Counted from the stretch's first letter, positions 44,453 to 54,635 are shown. The stretch: DNA of 64,000 bases from Bacillus cabrialesii (GCF_004124315.2 NZ_CP096889.1:2339001-2403000); one strand, 5' to 3'. Numbers and translations are program-made. Notes: a model not told the origin generated them from the letters alone.

Positions 44453-45685
44453 ATGAAGAAATGGAAAGAGATCCACTCGATCAGCTGGACAATTATTATC
44501 GGAACCATTTTTGGCAGAATGGCAACATCAATGAGCATTCCTTTTTTAGCCATTTATTTAACAGCAGTCGAAGGCGCATCAGCCTCCTATGCAGGGCTGG
44601 TCATCGCCGCAAGCTCATCAGTCGGCATCCTTGCAAGCTTTTACGGCGGATATATCTCGGACAAATTCGGCAGAAAAAACATGATGCTTGTATCCATTTT
44701 CGGCTGGATGCTGGTATTTGCAGGATTTGCGGCGGCATCTCATCTGTGGGTGTTTTTTGTGGTAAACGCATTAAACGGCCTTTGCAAATCATTGTTTGAG
44801 CCCGCTTCAAAGGCGTTGCTGTCTGATATGACAGAAGAAAAAACGAGACTGCTTGTTTTTAATTTACGCTATGCAGCTATTAATATCGGCGTTGTCTTCG
44901 GGCCGGTGCTTGGCCTGTATTTTGGCTCGTCGCAATCGACCGCACCCTTTTTGGCGCCTGCCGTCATTTACGGACTATACGGCCTCGTGCTTGCCATCCA
45001 ATTTAAAAAGCATTCATCCTCGCCAGCACAAGACCAATCACGGAATATGAGCGTACGGGAAGCGTTTATGGTGACGCAAAAGGATCATCTTTTTACAATT
45101 GCTCTGGTCGGCATTGCGCTATGCACCTTCGGCTACTCACAATTCAGTTCCACATTCCCGCAGTATATGGCGCAAAACCCCTTGATGGGCAACGGAACGA
45201 AGCTGTATGGGTTGATGCTGACATTAAACGCAATCGTTGTGTTGGCAACGCAATTTCCCATTGTCCATTTTGCAAAACGTTTTTCGCCGCTTTGCTCCCT
45301 GATGCTCGGTAATGTGATGGTGAGTATCAGCATGGCCATTTTCACCATATCACACGGCGTTTCATCACTTGTGATGATTGTGGTCACATTTACAATCGGC
45401 GAAGTGCTTTTATTCTCTATGATGGATTTGTTTGTAGACCAGATTGCAAAACCAGGATTAAAAGGCACTTATTTCGGGGCAATTGGTTTTTCACAGCTCG
45501 GAAACGTCATCGGTCCCTGGGTCGGGGGTATATGTATAGACCTGTTCGGCGCCGGCCGGCCGATTTTTATTTTTTCTGTCCTGAGCGGCATCACCCTGCT
45601 CGGCCTGCCATTTTTAGCGTTTGCCTATCGGCAGATGAAAACGGAAATGACAAAACACCGGTCCGCGCTGGAAAAGCCGCTTTAA
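44453..45685 (+). CDS. yqjV: MFS multidrug-type transporter YqjV
   Basis: A 410-residue membrane protein with twelve predicted helices, of the major facilitator drug-proton antiporter type. The loop 2-3 motif GGYISDKFGRKN (about 64-75) and the pattern FNLRYAAINIGVVFGPVLG (motif C region, helix 5) are visible. The substrate is unknown. It starts at ATG 44453 with a GGAGAG upstream. It is read from its own SigA promoter; a hairpin 10 bp after the stop has its U-tract on the other strand, so read-through into yqjU is likely. Confidence 0.9.
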   Translation: MKKWKEIHSISWTIIIGTIFGRMATSMSIPFLAIYLTAVEGASASYAGLVIAASSSVGILASFYGGYISDKFGRKNMMLVSIFGWMLVFAGFAAASHLWVFFVVNALNGLCKSLFEPASKALLSDMTEEKTRLLVFNLRYAAINIGVVFGPVLGLYFGSSQSTAPFLAPAVIYGLYGLVLAIQFKKHSSSPAQDQSRNMSVREAFMVTQKDHLFTIALVGIALCTFGYSQFSSTFPQYMAQNPLMGNGTKLYGLMLTLNAIVVLATQFPIVHFAKRFSPLCSLMLGNVMVSISMAIFTISHGVSSLVMIVVTFTIGEVLLFSMMDLFVDQIAKPGLKGTYFGAIGFSQLGNVIGPWVGGICIDLFGAGRPIFIFSVLSGITLLGLPFLAFAYRQMKTEMTKHRSALEKPL

Positions 45686-45717
45686 ACAAAAAAACGGGAG
45701 AGAACCAATCTCTCCCG
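45686..45717 (-). terminator. Terminator between yqjV and yqjU (minus-strand polarity)
   Basis: Stem CGGGAGAG / CTCTCCCG with a seven-base loop. Seven A residues left of it give a U-tract only for minus-strand transcripts, i.e. coaA-yqjT messages that have crossed yqjU antisense. Confidence 0.75.
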
Positions 45718-45736
45718 CAAAAATGAGGTGATGCAC

Positions 45737-45895
45737 ATGAATATAGGTGATGTGATGTTTCAGCTTTTCGTATTTATCGTGTTTGCCGCTGTCATCTTTG
45801 CAGCTGTTACAGGCTTCAAGTATGCGAAGAACCGAAAAGCGCAGCTGGATCGCATGGAGAAAAAGCTTAACAGCCTGCCCGAAGATCACGATTAA
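45737..45895 (+). CDS. yqjU: Small membrane protein YqjU
   Basis: A 52-residue protein. Residues 5-26 (DVMFQLFVFIVFAAVIFAAV) form one membrane helix, followed by a basic stretch (KYAKNRKAQLDR) and an acidic tail. It looks like an N-out or hairpin-free single-pass protein with a cytoplasmic C-terminus (positive-inside rule). It starts at 45737 with GAGGTG upstream. The stop overlaps the yqjT stop by 4 bp, convergently. Function unknown; the symbol rests on gene order after yqjV. Confidence 0.75.
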   Translation: MNIGDVMFQLFVFIVFAAVIFAAVTGFKYAKNRKAQLDRMEKKLNSLPEDHD

Positions 45896-46278
45896 CCACT
45901 TGGGGCAACGAGCTCTACCTTCATCCGGTCAGGATCCTCACAATAAACTGCATAATGCCCGTCTCCTCCGGCAAAAGGATGCCTGTCTCGGTACAACACA
46001 CGATAGCCTTTTGCCGTTAATTTTTCGGTCATCTGATCGACTTGATGCTTGGATTCAGCATGAAATGCGAGATGGTTCAGACCGACTCGGCATCTATGGT
46101 ATTCCGGCTCTAGAAAAGGCTCTTTCGCCTGCACAATTACTAAGTAAAAACCATCTTTCTTCCAGCTGATGCCTGAGCTCCATTTTTGGTACTCTTTATA
46201 GCCAAGTTCTTTTAAGAACCAGCCCCAAAACCGCCTAGACGTCTCCAAATCAGAGACATACAGTTCAATATGATGCAC
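45892..46278 (-). CDS. yqjT: Glyoxalase-fold protein YqjT
   Basis: A 128-residue vicinal-oxygen-chelate (glyoxalase/dioxygenase) protein. It begins HHIELYVSDLETSRRFWGWF with the first metal His (residue 2 or 3), then HLAFHAESKHQVDQM with another His, and ends PDRMKVELVAPSG with the usual Glu. Its substrate is unknown. It lies 4 bp after coaA and should be cotranscribed. Transcripts run across yqjU antisense before reaching a terminator. Confidence 0.86.
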   Translation of the reverse strand: MHHIELYVSDLETSRRFWGWFLKELGYKEYQKWSSGISWKKDGFYLVIVQAKEPFLEPEYHRCRVGLNHLAFHAESKHQVDQMTEKLTAKGYRVLYRDRHPFAGGDGHYAVYCEDPDRMKVELVAPSG

Positions 46279-46282
46279 AGTT

Positions 46283-47242
46283 TCATACCCTCCTTACCAG
46301 CACTTCCTCGACCTTATGCCCGTCTCCCTTACGCAAAATGAGATCTGACCTGAATTTAGTCGGCAGGATATTTTCATATAAATTCGGCCGGTTGACACTC
46401 TCCCAAATCGAGGCTGCCATCTCGTCAGCCTCCTGATCAGACAAGTCTTTAAATTTATGAAAGTATGAATCAGGATTTTGAAAAGCAGTTTCCCGAAGCA
46501 GACGAAAACGCTCTAAATACCAAGTGAAAATCCGGCTTTCCTCCGCATCCACATAAATCGAAAAATCAAAGAAATCGGAAACAAAAATACGCGGATTTTC
46601 CCGGTCATCCTCCAAGGTGGGCGACTGAAGAACATTAATGCCTTCAATAATCACAATATCGGCCTGCTCCACAACCTCGAACACACCCTCCTCGCGGTCA
46701 TAGGTAAGATGGGAATACACCGGGGCCTTCACTCTGTCTTTACCTGATTTTAAGTCATTCAAAAATTCGAGCAGCGCCTTTACGTCATAGCTCTCGGGAA
46801 ATCCTTTTCTTGACAGCATATTTTTCTTTTTCAGCTCGGCTGTAGGAAATAAAAAACCATCTGTTGTGATAAGGCTCACTTTAGGGCGGTCCGGCAAACG
46901 CGAAAGCAGCTTCTGCAAGATCCGGGCCGTTGTGCTTTTTCCGACGGCCACACTGCCGGCGATGCCGATAATAAACGGAATTTTGGCTGAATGGGGATGC
47001 TTCAAAAACACATTCACATGCTTATTGCGTTCAGCGGCAGACTTGACATGCAAATGAAGTAAGCGAACAAGCGGAATATAAATCGTCTCCACTTCCTCGA
47101 CAGAAAGATAATCATTCAGCCCTTCCACGGCTTTTGCTTCTTCTTCAGAAACAGCAATCGACAAATGTCCCCCAAAGCCAGACCAAGACTCACGATTATG
47201 CTGTGTATATAAAGTATGTAAATTAAGCTCTTTATTTTTCAC
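46283..47242 (-). CDS. coaA: Pantothenate kinase (type I)
   Basis: It phosphorylates pantothenate, the first step of coenzyme A synthesis. The 319 residues include the P-loop GIAGSVAVGKSTTARILQKL (about 93-112), the FLFPTAELKKKNMLSRKGFPESYD block, and EGINVLQSP. This is the bacterial type I enzyme (PanK-I), usually feedback inhibited by coenzyme A. It was yqjS. It is first of coaA-yqjT. Confidence 0.95.
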   Translation of the reverse strand: MKNKELNLHTLYTQHNRESWSGFGGHLSIAVSEEEAKAVEGLNDYLSVEEVETIYIPLVRLLHLHVKSAAERNKHVNVFLKHPHSAKIPFIIGIAGSVAVGKSTTARILQKLLSRLPDRPKVSLITTDGFLFPTAELKKKNMLSRKGFPESYDVKALLEFLNDLKSGKDRVKAPVYSHLTYDREEGVFEVVEQADIVIIEGINVLQSPTLEDDRENPRIFVSDFFDFSIYVDAEESRIFTWYLERFRLLRETAFQNPDSYFHKFKDLSDQEADEMAASIWESVNRPNLYENILPTKFRSDLILRKGDGHKVEEVLVRRV

Positions 47243-47313
47243 TGTTTACACCTGACTCTCTGTAGGTTAAAACCCTTACAAAGATTGTAACGGAAAACCC
47301 TTTCACTGTCTGC

Positions 47314-48660
47314 TTATTTTTTCATTTCGTTTTTCAGCAAATCCGCGCCAATTCGGTTATACCCGGCCATTTCTTCTTGTGGAACCATGCTTCCTCCCGT
47401 TCCCCAGACGACATGTACGGCATGTTCCATGTGATGTTTCTGCATGCAGCGTCTTCCCTCTTCTGTCGAAAAAAGCTGAATTGGCCCAAACATGCCCGCA
47501 AGAGCAGAGGGTTCTAAATATTGATTTTCAGATACAGCCAGCATATGAAGCAAGGTATAAAGCGTATCGTCCTCTACGGTATAACAGCCGCTCAAAAGAG
47601 GTTCAATGAGCTTGCCGACAAATCCTGAAGGTCTCCCTACGGCAAGCCCGTCAGCAGCCGTCCGATTATCAAGACCGATATTCTGGACAGAAATCTGCTC
47701 GTGGAGGCCGGAATAAAGTCCCAGCAGCATACACGGTGAATGAGTCGGCTCGGCAAAAAACACATGAACATGGTCTCCATATAAAAGCTTCAGTCCAAAT
47801 GCCACACCGCCCGGACCTCCGCCGACACCGCATGGCAGATAGACAAACAGCGGTGTCTCAAGACTTGGTTGTATATTCATACAGTCGAGCTGCGTTTTTA
47901 AGCGGCTGGCAGCCACAGCATATCCTAAAAACAGCTGGCGGGAATGTTCATCATCAATGAAATAACAGAATGGATCTTGTTCCGCCTGCCGTCTCCCTGC
48001 TTTCACCGCTTCACTGTAATCCGATTCATACTCCATGACATTGACACCCTTTTGGCGAAGGAGATCCTTTTTCCACTGCTTAGCGTCAGCGGACATATGC
48101 ACTGTCACGCGAAATCCGAGTGCGGCGCCGATGATGCCGATGCTTAACCCCAAGTTTCCAGTCGAACCGACAGCGATCGAATAGCGGGAGAAAAAATCGG
48201 CAAACCGCTCTTCCTGTAAAATGCGGTAATCATCGGTTTCCTGAAGCATTCCTTCTTGAAGCGCCAGCTTTTCAGCATGCTTTAATACTTCATAAATCCC
48301 GCCCCGCGCTTTAATCGAGCCTGAAATCGGAAGCTCATGGTCGCACTTTAAAAGCCATTTTCCCGGAAATGGCTGCTGATATGCCGCTTCAAGCTTTTCC
48401 TTCATATGCTGCATTTCAAAAAGCGGAGACTCGATCATTCCTTTGGCATCTTTCGTCTCAGGAAACACCTCGGCAATATAAGGAGCAAATCGACGCAGCC
48501 TTTTTTCCGCCTCCGCTATCTCACTTTCCCACTCATCTGCATGAAATAACGGGTCCTCTTTCTTCCCCGGATTTGCCCAGAAAACAGGCTCTGCGTCAAT
48601 CAGTTTCTGAATGAACGGATCTTTGAGCAGAACATGAAGGGCTTCTTGATTGATCGACAT
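47314..48660 (-). CDS. dsdA: D-serine ammonia-lyase
   Basis: It turns D-serine into pyruvate and ammonia with PLP. The PLP lysine lies in [15 protein letters not shown] (about 110-124), the phosphate-binding segment in [18 protein letters not shown] (about 165-182), and [14 protein letters not shown] and GTGGSMVP follow. I chose ATG 48660 (MSINQEAL, 448 residues) over 48735 because that agrees with the family length and lies behind a GGGAG. It follows yqjQ by 77 bp (former yqjR). Confidence 0.92.
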   Translation of the reverse strand: MSINQEALHVLLKDPFIQKLIDAEPVFWANPGKKEDPLFHADEWESEIAEAEKRLRRFAPYIAEVFPETKDAKGMIESPLFEMQHMKEKLEAAYQQPFPGKWLLKCDHELPISGSIKARGGIYEVLKHAEKLALQEGMLQETDDYRILQEERFADFFSRYSIAVGSTGNLGLSIGIIGAALGFRVTVHMSADAKQWKKDLLRQKGVNVMEYESDYSEAVKAGRRQAEQDPFCYFIDDEHSRQLFLGYAVAASRLKTQLDCMNIQPSLETPLFVYLPCGVGGGPGGVAFGLKLLYGDHVHVFFAEPTHSPCMLLGLYSGLHEQISVQNIGLDNRTAADGLAVGRPSGFVGKLIEPLLSGCYTVEDDTLYTLLHMLAVSENQYLEPSALAGMFGPIQLFSTEEGRRCMQKHHMEHAVHVVWGTGGSMVPQEEMAGYNRIGADLLKNEMKK

Positions 48661-48737
48661 CCAAATATTTCTCCCTTCCTCTATCAAACTGCCTGTGAGC
48701 ATGCCAACAAGCCATCTCGCCACAGGCAGTTCCATCG

Positions 48738-49517
48738 TTATTTTTTCATAAACGCGCGTCCTGCCAGCTTTTCAACGAGAGCAGGAAACAATTGATACAG
48801 CTTGGTGCCGGCATTCATTAAGCGCGGAAGATTGATCTCCCGTTTGTTCGTGAAAATTGCAGCTGTAATTTGAGCTGCCACGTCATCGGGATCAAGCATC
48901 CAGCGGCTGACATTTTTGACGTAGTCCCCGCCTTTATCAGCAATGGAAAAAAAGTCCGTCTGAATCGGTCCCGGATTGACTGTTGTCACATAAATGCCTG
49001 TTCCCGATAGCTCCATCCGTAAAGCGTTTGAGTAGCCGAGCACGGCATGTTTTGTCGCGGAATAAAGACTCGACTTCGGTGTTGCAATTTTTCCCGCTTG
49101 AGAAGCGATATTGATGATATGGCCCCTTTTTTTCTCAAGCATTTGCGGAAGCACAGCTTTTGTACAGGCGATCAGGCCGAAGACATTCACATCAAACATC
49201 GCTTTCATGTCATCCAGTGTCGAGTCTAAAACCGTTTCAAAAATACCGAAGCCCGCATTGTTGATCAGCACATCCACCGATCCGATCTGATCGCGGACAA
49301 GAGCAACATCCTCTAGGCGGCCGACATCGAGGGGAAAAATCTCACACTGGCCGCTCCATTCCTCGGTTATTTTCCTTTTTATTTCAAGCAAACGATCCTC
49401 ACGTCTTGCTGACAGCACGACATGGGCACCTTCAGCCGCGCATAAGTATGCGATTCTTTCACCGAGCCCTCCTGAAGCGCCGGTTATCCAAATCCGCTTT
49501 CCCTCTATATGTTTCAC
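48738..49517 (-). CDS. yqjQ: Short-chain dehydrogenase/reductase YqjQ
   Basis: A 259-residue SDR enzyme: NAD(P) site [17 protein letters not shown] (TGxxxGxG, about 9-25), LINNAGFG (about 84-91) and the catalytic Ser, Tyr, Lys in [20 protein letters not shown]. The C-terminal RAFMKK is basic. Substrate unknown. The start is taken as GTG 49517, six bases after AGGTG; an ATG three codons earlier would lie too close to it. Five bp follow the yqjP stop. Confidence 0.87.
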   Translation of the reverse strand: MKHIEGKRIWITGASGGLGERIAYLCAAEGAHVVLSARREDRLLEIKRKITEEWSGQCEIFPLDVGRLEDVALVRDQIGSVDVLINNAGFGIFETVLDSTLDDMKAMFDVNVFGLIACTKAVLPQMLEKKRGHIINIASQAGKIATPKSSLYSATKHAVLGYSNALRMELSGTGIYVTTVNPGPIQTDFFSIADKGGDYVKNVSRWMLDPDDVAAQITAAIFTNKREINLPRLMNAGTKLYQLFPALVEKLAGRAFMKK

Positions 49518-49522
49518 CCATT

Positions 49523-50482
49523 TCACCTCTTTATTGTTTTAAAGTATGCAGTATTTCCTTCCCGATATGACGTGATGGCTTCCTCACTCTCCAGCACATC
49601 AAGATGCCCCGCCGTTTCTGACATCGTTAAAAATAATTCCTTTTCATACACAGAAGGAAAAAGCTGCTGACAAACCTGAAAAGCGGTCATCGGCTTTTCT
49701 TCCAGCATGCGCCGCACATCCTCCGTCCTATTTCTCTGCTTGTCAAACCGCTTCTCAATCAGTGTTTGTACGCTCGTGATCGTCTCGCCGTGACCTGGAA
49801 ACACGATTGTTGGATCAAGTTCAGAAAGCCTTCGCAAAGACCGCTGATAATCCACTAAGGGCTTTGACCTTATGTCTCCCGCTTTCGGCGCTTCCAGAAT
49901 CGGATTAGACGAGCTGTTGGCCAGCAGAAGATCGCCGCCAAGCATTCTCCCGCTTTTTTCATGGAAAAGAACGATATGTGATTCGGCATGTCCGGGCATC
50001 TCCAAAACCGACCAGCCCTCAAGCCCATCAATGCTCATGCCTTCTCTGACTGTTTTCGTCAGGGATCTCGTACAGGAAAATGCGTACGCGGACCGAATCA
50101 GCTTATCTGCCTTACCCGTATCAAAAGGAACGCCTAATTCCGGCAGCAGTTTTTGAAAAAAACGTTTTTGCCAATCCATAAAAGTTTGATTTCGGCTGAT
50201 ATAAGGTTCGTTGAACGGATGTCCAATCACTTCGATTCCATCAGGAAAGACATCAAGCAAGCCTGTATGATCAGCGTGATGGTGAGTCAGTACAACCTGC
50301 TCAATATCTGACATTTTCACATTTACAGCGGCAAGCTGCTCTTGAAGGGCTCTGACAGCCTCCTTTGTATTCGGCCCAACATCGATAAGTGTCAGCGCAT
50401 CGCCTTTTACTAAGTAAACGAGAACATCGCCGACAGCAAATGGCGTCGGGACGCGTATCGCAATTACATCTGCAGTTGTCAT
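49523..50482 (-). CDS. yqjP: Metallo-beta-lactamase-fold hydrolase YqjP
   Basis: A 319-residue MBL-fold protein of unknown substrate. The metal motif is [15 protein letters not shown] (HxHxDH, about 66-75), with further ligands in [23 protein letters not shown] and [10 protein letters not shown]-terminal winged-helix-like domain (about 250-319) is common in this subgroup. ATG 50482 is behind AAGGAGCGAAAGG; the frame up to 50503 has none. First gene of yqjP-yqjQ-dsdA. Confidence 0.87.
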   Translation of the reverse strand: MTTADVIAIRVPTPFAVGDVLVYLVKGDALTLIDVGPNTKEAVRALQEQLAAVNVKMSDIEQVVLTHHHADHTGLLDVFPDGIEVIGHPFNEPYISRNQTFMDWQKRFFQKLLPELGVPFDTGKADKLIRSAYAFSCTRSLTKTVREGMSIDGLEGWSVLEMPGHAESHIVLFHEKSGRMLGGDLLLANSSSNPILEAPKAGDIRSKPLVDYQRSLRRLSELDPTIVFPGHGETITSVQTLIEKRFDKQRNRTEDVRRMLEEKPMTAFQVCQQLFPSVYEKELFLTMSETAGHLDVLESEEAITSYREGNTAYFKTIKR

Positions 50483-50514
50483 CCTTTCGCTCCTTGTCTT
50501 CATTCATTATTCAT

Positions 50515-50543
50515 ATTTTAGCTTTTTCTCGGTCTTGTGTCAT
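50515..50543 (-). promoter_or_regulatory. SigA-type promoter of yqjP
   Basis: Minus-strand ATGACA (50543-50538), 17-base spacer and TAAAAT (50520-50515). Confidence 0.55.
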
Positions 50544-50580
50544 TATTGCTGAATGAGAACAACCCTTTTTGAAAAAGCTA

Positions 50581-50610
50581 TTGACATTAGCTTGTCCGCC
50601 ATTGCATAAT
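50581..50610 (+). promoter_or_regulatory. SigA promoter of proI
   Basis: Perfect TTGACA (50581-50586), 18-base spacer and CATAAT (50605-50610). It starts the T-box leader. Confidence 0.75.
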
Positions 50611-50616
50611 GAACAA

Positions 50617-50860
50617 CAAACTAAAACGAGAAACCATTGGAACGCTATGACGAGGAATAGTACACAAGGCAATGGCCAAAGAGAGCGATACCCCCGGCTG
50701 AAAGGTATCGCGGCCCGCTTGTTTGTAGAACCTGCCCTCAAGTCGCGGTTAGGAAAACCTAAACGTTTCCCGCGTTACGGGATTTGAGCTGGGCACAATC
50801 TGTGCTAATGAGGGTGGTACCGCGAACCTTTTCGTCCTTTACGTGATGAAAGGGTTTTTT
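50617..50860 (+). ncRNA. Proline T-box riboswitch in front of proI
   Basis: The leader holds the T-box sequence TGAGGGTGGTACCGCGAA (50809-50826) and a terminator hairpin ending in TTTTTT (50855-50860). In stem I the sequence GTAGAACCTGCC places the specifier at CCT (50731-50733), a proline codon. Uncharged tRNA-Pro should bind and let transcription go on into proI. Confidence 0.88.
50825..50860 (+). terminator. T-box terminator
   Basis: AACCTTTTCGTC pairs with GATGAAAGGGTT and is followed by six T residues. The left arm competes with the antiterminator containing the T-box. Confidence 0.82.
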
Positions 50861-50886
50861 GTTGTTCTGATAGAAGGAGGATATCA

Positions 50887-51723
50887 ATGAAAAAGATAGG
50901 ATTTGTCGGCGCCGGGTCCATGGCAGAAGCAATGATTAACGGTTTTTTGCAAAGCGGCATTACAAAACCAGAACATATCTATATCACAAACCGCTCAAAT
51001 GACGAGCGTCTGATTGAATTAAAGGAAACGTACGGCGTGCGTCCATGCAGAGATAAAAATGAGTTTTTCACTCAAACCGATATCATCATTCTCGCTTTTA
51101 AACCGAAGGACGCGGCGGAAAGCATTGACAGCATCCGTCCGTATATCAAGGACCAGCTTGTGATTTCAGTGCTTGCAGGCCTTACCATTGAAACAATTCA
51201 GCACTATTTTGGCAGGCGGCTCGCGATCATTCGCGTCATGCCTAATACATCGGCAGCCATCAGAAAATCAGCAACCGGATTTTCCGTAAGCGCGGAAGCA
51301 AGTCAGGATGATATTATCGCCGCAACGGCTTTATTGGAAACAATCGGTGATGCCACACTGGTTGAGGAACCGCATCTTGACGCTGTCACGGCGATCGCCG
51401 GAAGCGGTCCGGCCTACGTGTACCGTTATATTGAGGCAATGGAAAAAGCGGCGCAGAAAGTAGGATTGGATGAGGAAACAGCAAAAGCGCTTATTTTGCA
51501 GACAATGGCGGGGGCGACGGAGATGCTCCTCCAAAGCGGCAAACAGCCCGCACAGCTCCGCAAGGAAATCACGAGTCCGGGGGGCACAACAGAGGCAGGC
51601 CTTCGTGCTTTACAGGAATCCCGCTTTGAAGAAGCGATTATTCACTGTATTGAAGAGACCGCTAAACGCAGCGCGGAGATCAAAGAGCAGTTTGCCGGAG
51701 CGGCTTTAGAGAGGCATTCATAA
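50887..51723 (+). CDS. proI: Pyrroline-5-carboxylate reductase ProI
   Basis: It reduces pyrroline-5-carboxylate to proline, the last step of proline synthesis. The Rossmann motif is IGFVGAGSMAEAMINGFLQS (about 4-23), with RVMPNTSAAI near 118 and AGSGPAYVYRYIEAM and TSPGGTTEAGL toward the C-terminus. At 278 residues it is standard (former yqjO). The proline T-box leader places it under tRNA-Pro charge control. AAGGAGG precedes the ATG. Confidence 0.95.
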   Translation: MKKIGFVGAGSMAEAMINGFLQSGITKPEHIYITNRSNDERLIELKETYGVRPCRDKNEFFTQTDIIILAFKPKDAAESIDSIRPYIKDQLVISVLAGLTIETIQHYFGRRLAIIRVMPNTSAAIRKSATGFSVSAEASQDDIIAATALLETIGDATLVEEPHLDAVTAIAGSGPAYVYRYIEAMEKAAQKVGLDEETAKALILQTMAGATEMLLQSGKQPAQLRKEITSPGGTTEAGLRALQESRFEEAIIHCIEETAKRSAEIKEQFAGAALERHS

Positions 51724-51735
51724 ATGAAAGCACAA

Positions 51736-51769
51736 AGACAGAAGGCCAAGGCCTTCTGTCTTTTATTTT
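51736..51769 (+). terminator. Terminator after proI
   Basis: Stem AGACAGAAGGCC / GGCCTTCTGTCT with a tight loop, then TTTATTTTT. It reaches into the yqjN stop on the other strand. Confidence 0.87.
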
Positions 51770-53403
51770 TCCTCCAACTGATGACCGGCTGTTTCCGATT
51801 GTTTGAATAGCGCGGAGATCGTAAATGAAAGCAGGTCGGGAAGCACCTCAAAGGAATAAGGCATATACAGTCTTTCCGTCCATTTGTGCGGGTCTTTTCC
51901 AGCCGGACCGACATTTAAAACCGGGACATATAAAGCCTCTTTTCCGCTTGGCAGTGAATATCCTCTGTTAAAGAGCGGCATATTGTTTGTGTAAGCGTCG
52001 ACATCCTGCTTTTCCAGCTGCAGATAGCTTAAGTCTGAAAGTCCGGGGAAATACTGAATCTCCCGCAATGCTATGCCGTACTCGTCAGCCGCATAATGCA
52101 TGAGCCGCTCAGCTGTATGCCTGATCAATTGATCGTCCTTTGAAGAAACCGCCGGATAAAACGGCGGGCTGTAAAAAAGAACGATGAGCGGCGCATCCTC
52201 TTTACAAAGCGAAGCAAGCTCAGACACAATTTTGGTCGAAAAATCCCTGTCTCCAAGATCTCCCCTGTTGGCAAAGGCATAATTCAAAACCCGCTCTGTT
52301 TCCGAGTTTCCAGCACGCTTTTTCGCACGCGCGATGAGCTCATCAAATGTCAAAACAGTGATGGCCCGTTCAATCGGCTGGAATGGCTCAAATTGCTGAA
52401 AATCCTGTGTTTTCTTCCGAATGTTCGCGGTTATTTCCTCCGCCGCCTGTTCTGCGGTTTTCAGCAGCATCTGATGCAGCTCACTAGCCGAGCGTTTCAT
52501 TGACAGCACATTAAATAACGTGACAGCTGTATGCGGTGTCTGAACTGAATACGACTCTTTCAAGTCCTTTTGCATTAAGTTTACCGGCGGCGGAGTGACT
52601 TCACCGTCAATCTTTTCACAATAATCGGCATTCAGTTCAAGCAAACGGTTCATCTCAGATACCATTAAATTTGCGTTTATGCCTGAAAACGGCTCTCCGA
52701 CATGGGTTTCGATCCCCTTGCAGAAAAATCCCGCAAGCACCTTGCCAATGCTTCCTGTATAAAAATATTGCTGCTGGTCGCCAGGAAATTTTTCAAACAT
52801 CGGTTCAGCATTCAGGCAAACGGTTAATGTGATATCATGCTTTTTCTCCATTTCCTTCAATACAGGAACCGCTTGAATCATGCCTCTTGAATTCACTTCC
52901 TCGTCAGGAACCGTAATCAGCAGCAAATTGCCCTCAAATTCACCGTTCATTGCCCGCTCAAGCATCGACAGCTGAACGGCAAGCCCTGCCTTCATATCCA
53001 TCGTCCCTCTTCCAAACAGCCAGTCCCCGCTTTCAGCATCTGTTCTCACACGTTCCGGAAGCAGCTCTTTTTTCTCTAAAAAGGAGCTCAAAAGCTCAGC
53101 AGGCTTACAAGCCATATGTTTGAATTCTCCGTAATCTTCTATGTCAACAACGTCAAAATGGCTCAGCAAAAGCACTGTCTTTTTGACATTCTTTTTTTTG
53201 ACAAGAGCCGTAAGAAAGGATCTGCCATCGTCCATCGGATGAAGTGTTACATCATCAGAATGTTTTTGAAAATAAGGCTTGTCCTTCAAAATAAAATAAA
53301 GATATTCTGCAAGTGCCGCCTCTCCCTTTGAACCTGTGATGCTTTCGTATTGCACTAGAGAAGTTAAAAGGGTCAGCAATTCGTCCTTCGTCTGCCAATT
53401 CAT
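51763..53403 (-). CDS. yqjN: M20-family peptidase YqjN (RocB-like)
   Basis: A 546-residue zinc-dependent amidohydrolase of the M20/ArgE/DapE family, similar to RocB of arginine breakdown. The first metal His lies in LLLSHFDVVDIEDYG (about 75-89), the metal-bridging Asp in LFGRGTMDMKAG and the general base in TVPDEEVNSRG. The long C-terminal part includes the lid domain. The substrate is not known. It is transcribed alone, convergent to proI. Confidence 0.88.
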   Translation of the reverse strand: MNWQTKDELLTLLTSLVQYESITGSKGEAALAEYLYFILKDKPYFQKHSDDVTLHPMDDGRSFLTALVKKKNVKKTVLLLSHFDVVDIEDYGEFKHMACKPAELLSSFLEKKELLPERVRTDAESGDWLFGRGTMDMKAGLAVQLSMLERAMNGEFEGNLLLITVPDEEVNSRGMIQAVPVLKEMEKKHDITLTVCLNAEPMFEKFPGDQQQYFYTGSIGKVLAGFFCKGIETHVGEPFSGINANLMVSEMNRLLELNADYCEKIDGEVTPPPVNLMQKDLKESYSVQTPHTAVTLFNVLSMKRSASELHQMLLKTAEQAAEEITANIRKKTQDFQQFEPFQPIERAITVLTFDELIARAKKRAGNSETERVLNYAFANRGDLGDRDFSTKIVSELASLCKEDAPLIVLFYSPPFYPAVSSKDDQLIRHTAERLMHYAADEYGIALREIQYFPGLSDLSYLQLEKQDVDAYTNNMPLFNRGYSLPSGKEALYVPVLNVGPAGKDPHKWTERLYMPYSFEVLPDLLSFTISALFKQSETAGHQLEEK

Positions 53404-53537
53404 CGATCTCCGCCCCTCCTATGTATAAAAACGCTTCTAACCTGAAAAATAAGATGATTCTCTTGTTCATTATACAGAAAAGTTCGACAAAAAGAGATCG
53501 TTTGAGCAGTTTATATGACGGGAAAGAAATGACTTGA

Positions 53538-53543
53538 TATAAT
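53538..53543 (+). promoter_or_regulatory. -10 element of namA
   Basis: TGATATAAT gives a TGN-extended, consensus -10. A clear -35 is not visible at 17 bases. Confidence 0.55.
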
Positions 53544-53576
53544 CAACCTCTAAAAACCTTACGGGAGGCGAAAGAA

Positions 53577-54593
53577 ATGCCTAGAAAATTATTCACACCG
53601 ATTACAATTAAAGATATGACGTTAAAAAACCGAATTGTCATGTCGCCAATGTGCATGTACTCTTCTCATGAAAAGGACGGAAAATTAACGCCGTTCCACA
53701 TGGCACATTACATATCGCGCGCAATCGGCCAGGTCGGGCTGATTATTGTCGAGGCATCAGCAGTTAATCCTCAAGGACGAATCACGGACCAAGACTTAGG
53801 AATTTGGAGTGACGAGCATATTGAAGGCTTTGCCAAACTGACTGAGCAGGTCAAAGAACAAGGCTCAAAAATCGGCATTCAGCTTGCCCATGCCGGACGT
53901 AAAGCAGAGCTTGAAGGAGATATCTTCGCTCCATCGGCGATTGCGTTTGACGAACAATCAGCAACACCTGTTGAAATGTCAGCAGAAAAAATAAAAGAAA
54001 CGATTCAGGAGTTCAAACAAGCGGCTGCCCGCGCAAAAGAAGCCGGCTTTGATGTAATTGAAATTCATGCGGCGCACGGATATTTAATTCACGAATTTTT
54101 ATCCCCGCTTTCCAACCATCGCACAGATGAATACGGCGGCTCACCTGAAAACCGCTATCGTTTCTTGAGAGAAGTCATCGATGAAGTCAAACAAGTATGG
54201 GACGGTCCTTTATTTGTCCGTGTATCTGCGTCTGACTATACAGACAAAGGCTTAGACATCGCTGATCACATCGGTTTTGCAAAATGGATGAAGGAGCAAG
54301 GTGTTGACTTAATTGACTGCAGCTCAGGCGCCCTTGTTCATGCAGACATTAACGTATTTCCTGGATATCAGGTCAGCTTCGCTGAAAAAATCCGTGAACA
54401 GGCTGACATGGCAACTGGTGCTGTCGGCATGATCACAGACGGTTCAATGGCTGAAGAAATTCTGCAAAACGGACGTGCCGACCTCATCTTCATCGGCAGA
54501 GAGCTTTTGCGGGATCCATTCTTTGCAAGAACGGCTGCGAAACAGCTTCATACAGAGATTCCTGCCCCTGTTCAATACGAAAGAGGCTGGTAA
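53577..54593 (+). CDS. namA: NADPH dehydrogenase NamA (old yellow enzyme YqjM)
   Basis: An FMN-containing ene-reductase that reduces alpha,beta-unsaturated aldehydes, ketones and nitro compounds, linked to stress by xenobiotics. Residues seen: Cys26 and Tyr28 in [19 protein letters not shown], the His pair in [20 protein letters not shown] (His164, His167 region), DEYGG and the FMN phosphate site near [10 protein letters not shown]. At 338 residues it is the YqjM-type homotetramer with an arginine finger at the C-terminus (ERGW). Confidence 0.95.
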   Translation: MPRKLFTPITIKDMTLKNRIVMSPMCMYSSHEKDGKLTPFHMAHYISRAIGQVGLIIVEASAVNPQGRITDQDLGIWSDEHIEGFAKLTEQVKEQGSKIGIQLAHAGRKAELEGDIFAPSAIAFDEQSATPVEMSAEKIKETIQEFKQAAARAKEAGFDVIEIHAAHGYLIHEFLSPLSNHRTDEYGGSPENRYRFLREVIDEVKQVWDGPLFVRVSASDYTDKGLDIADHIGFAKWMKEQGVDLIDCSSGALVHADINVFPGYQVSFAEKIREQADMATGAVGMITDGSMAEEILQNGRADLIFIGRELLRDPFFARTAAKQLHTEIPAPVQYERGW

Positions 54594-54600
54594 TGTCCAT

Positions 54601-54635
54601 AAGAGATATCCTCAACCGGATATCTCTTTTTTTCA
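54601..54635 (+). terminator. Terminator after namA
   Basis: Stem AAGAGATATCC / GGATATCTCTT with a six-base loop, then TTTTTTT. Confidence 0.88.
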
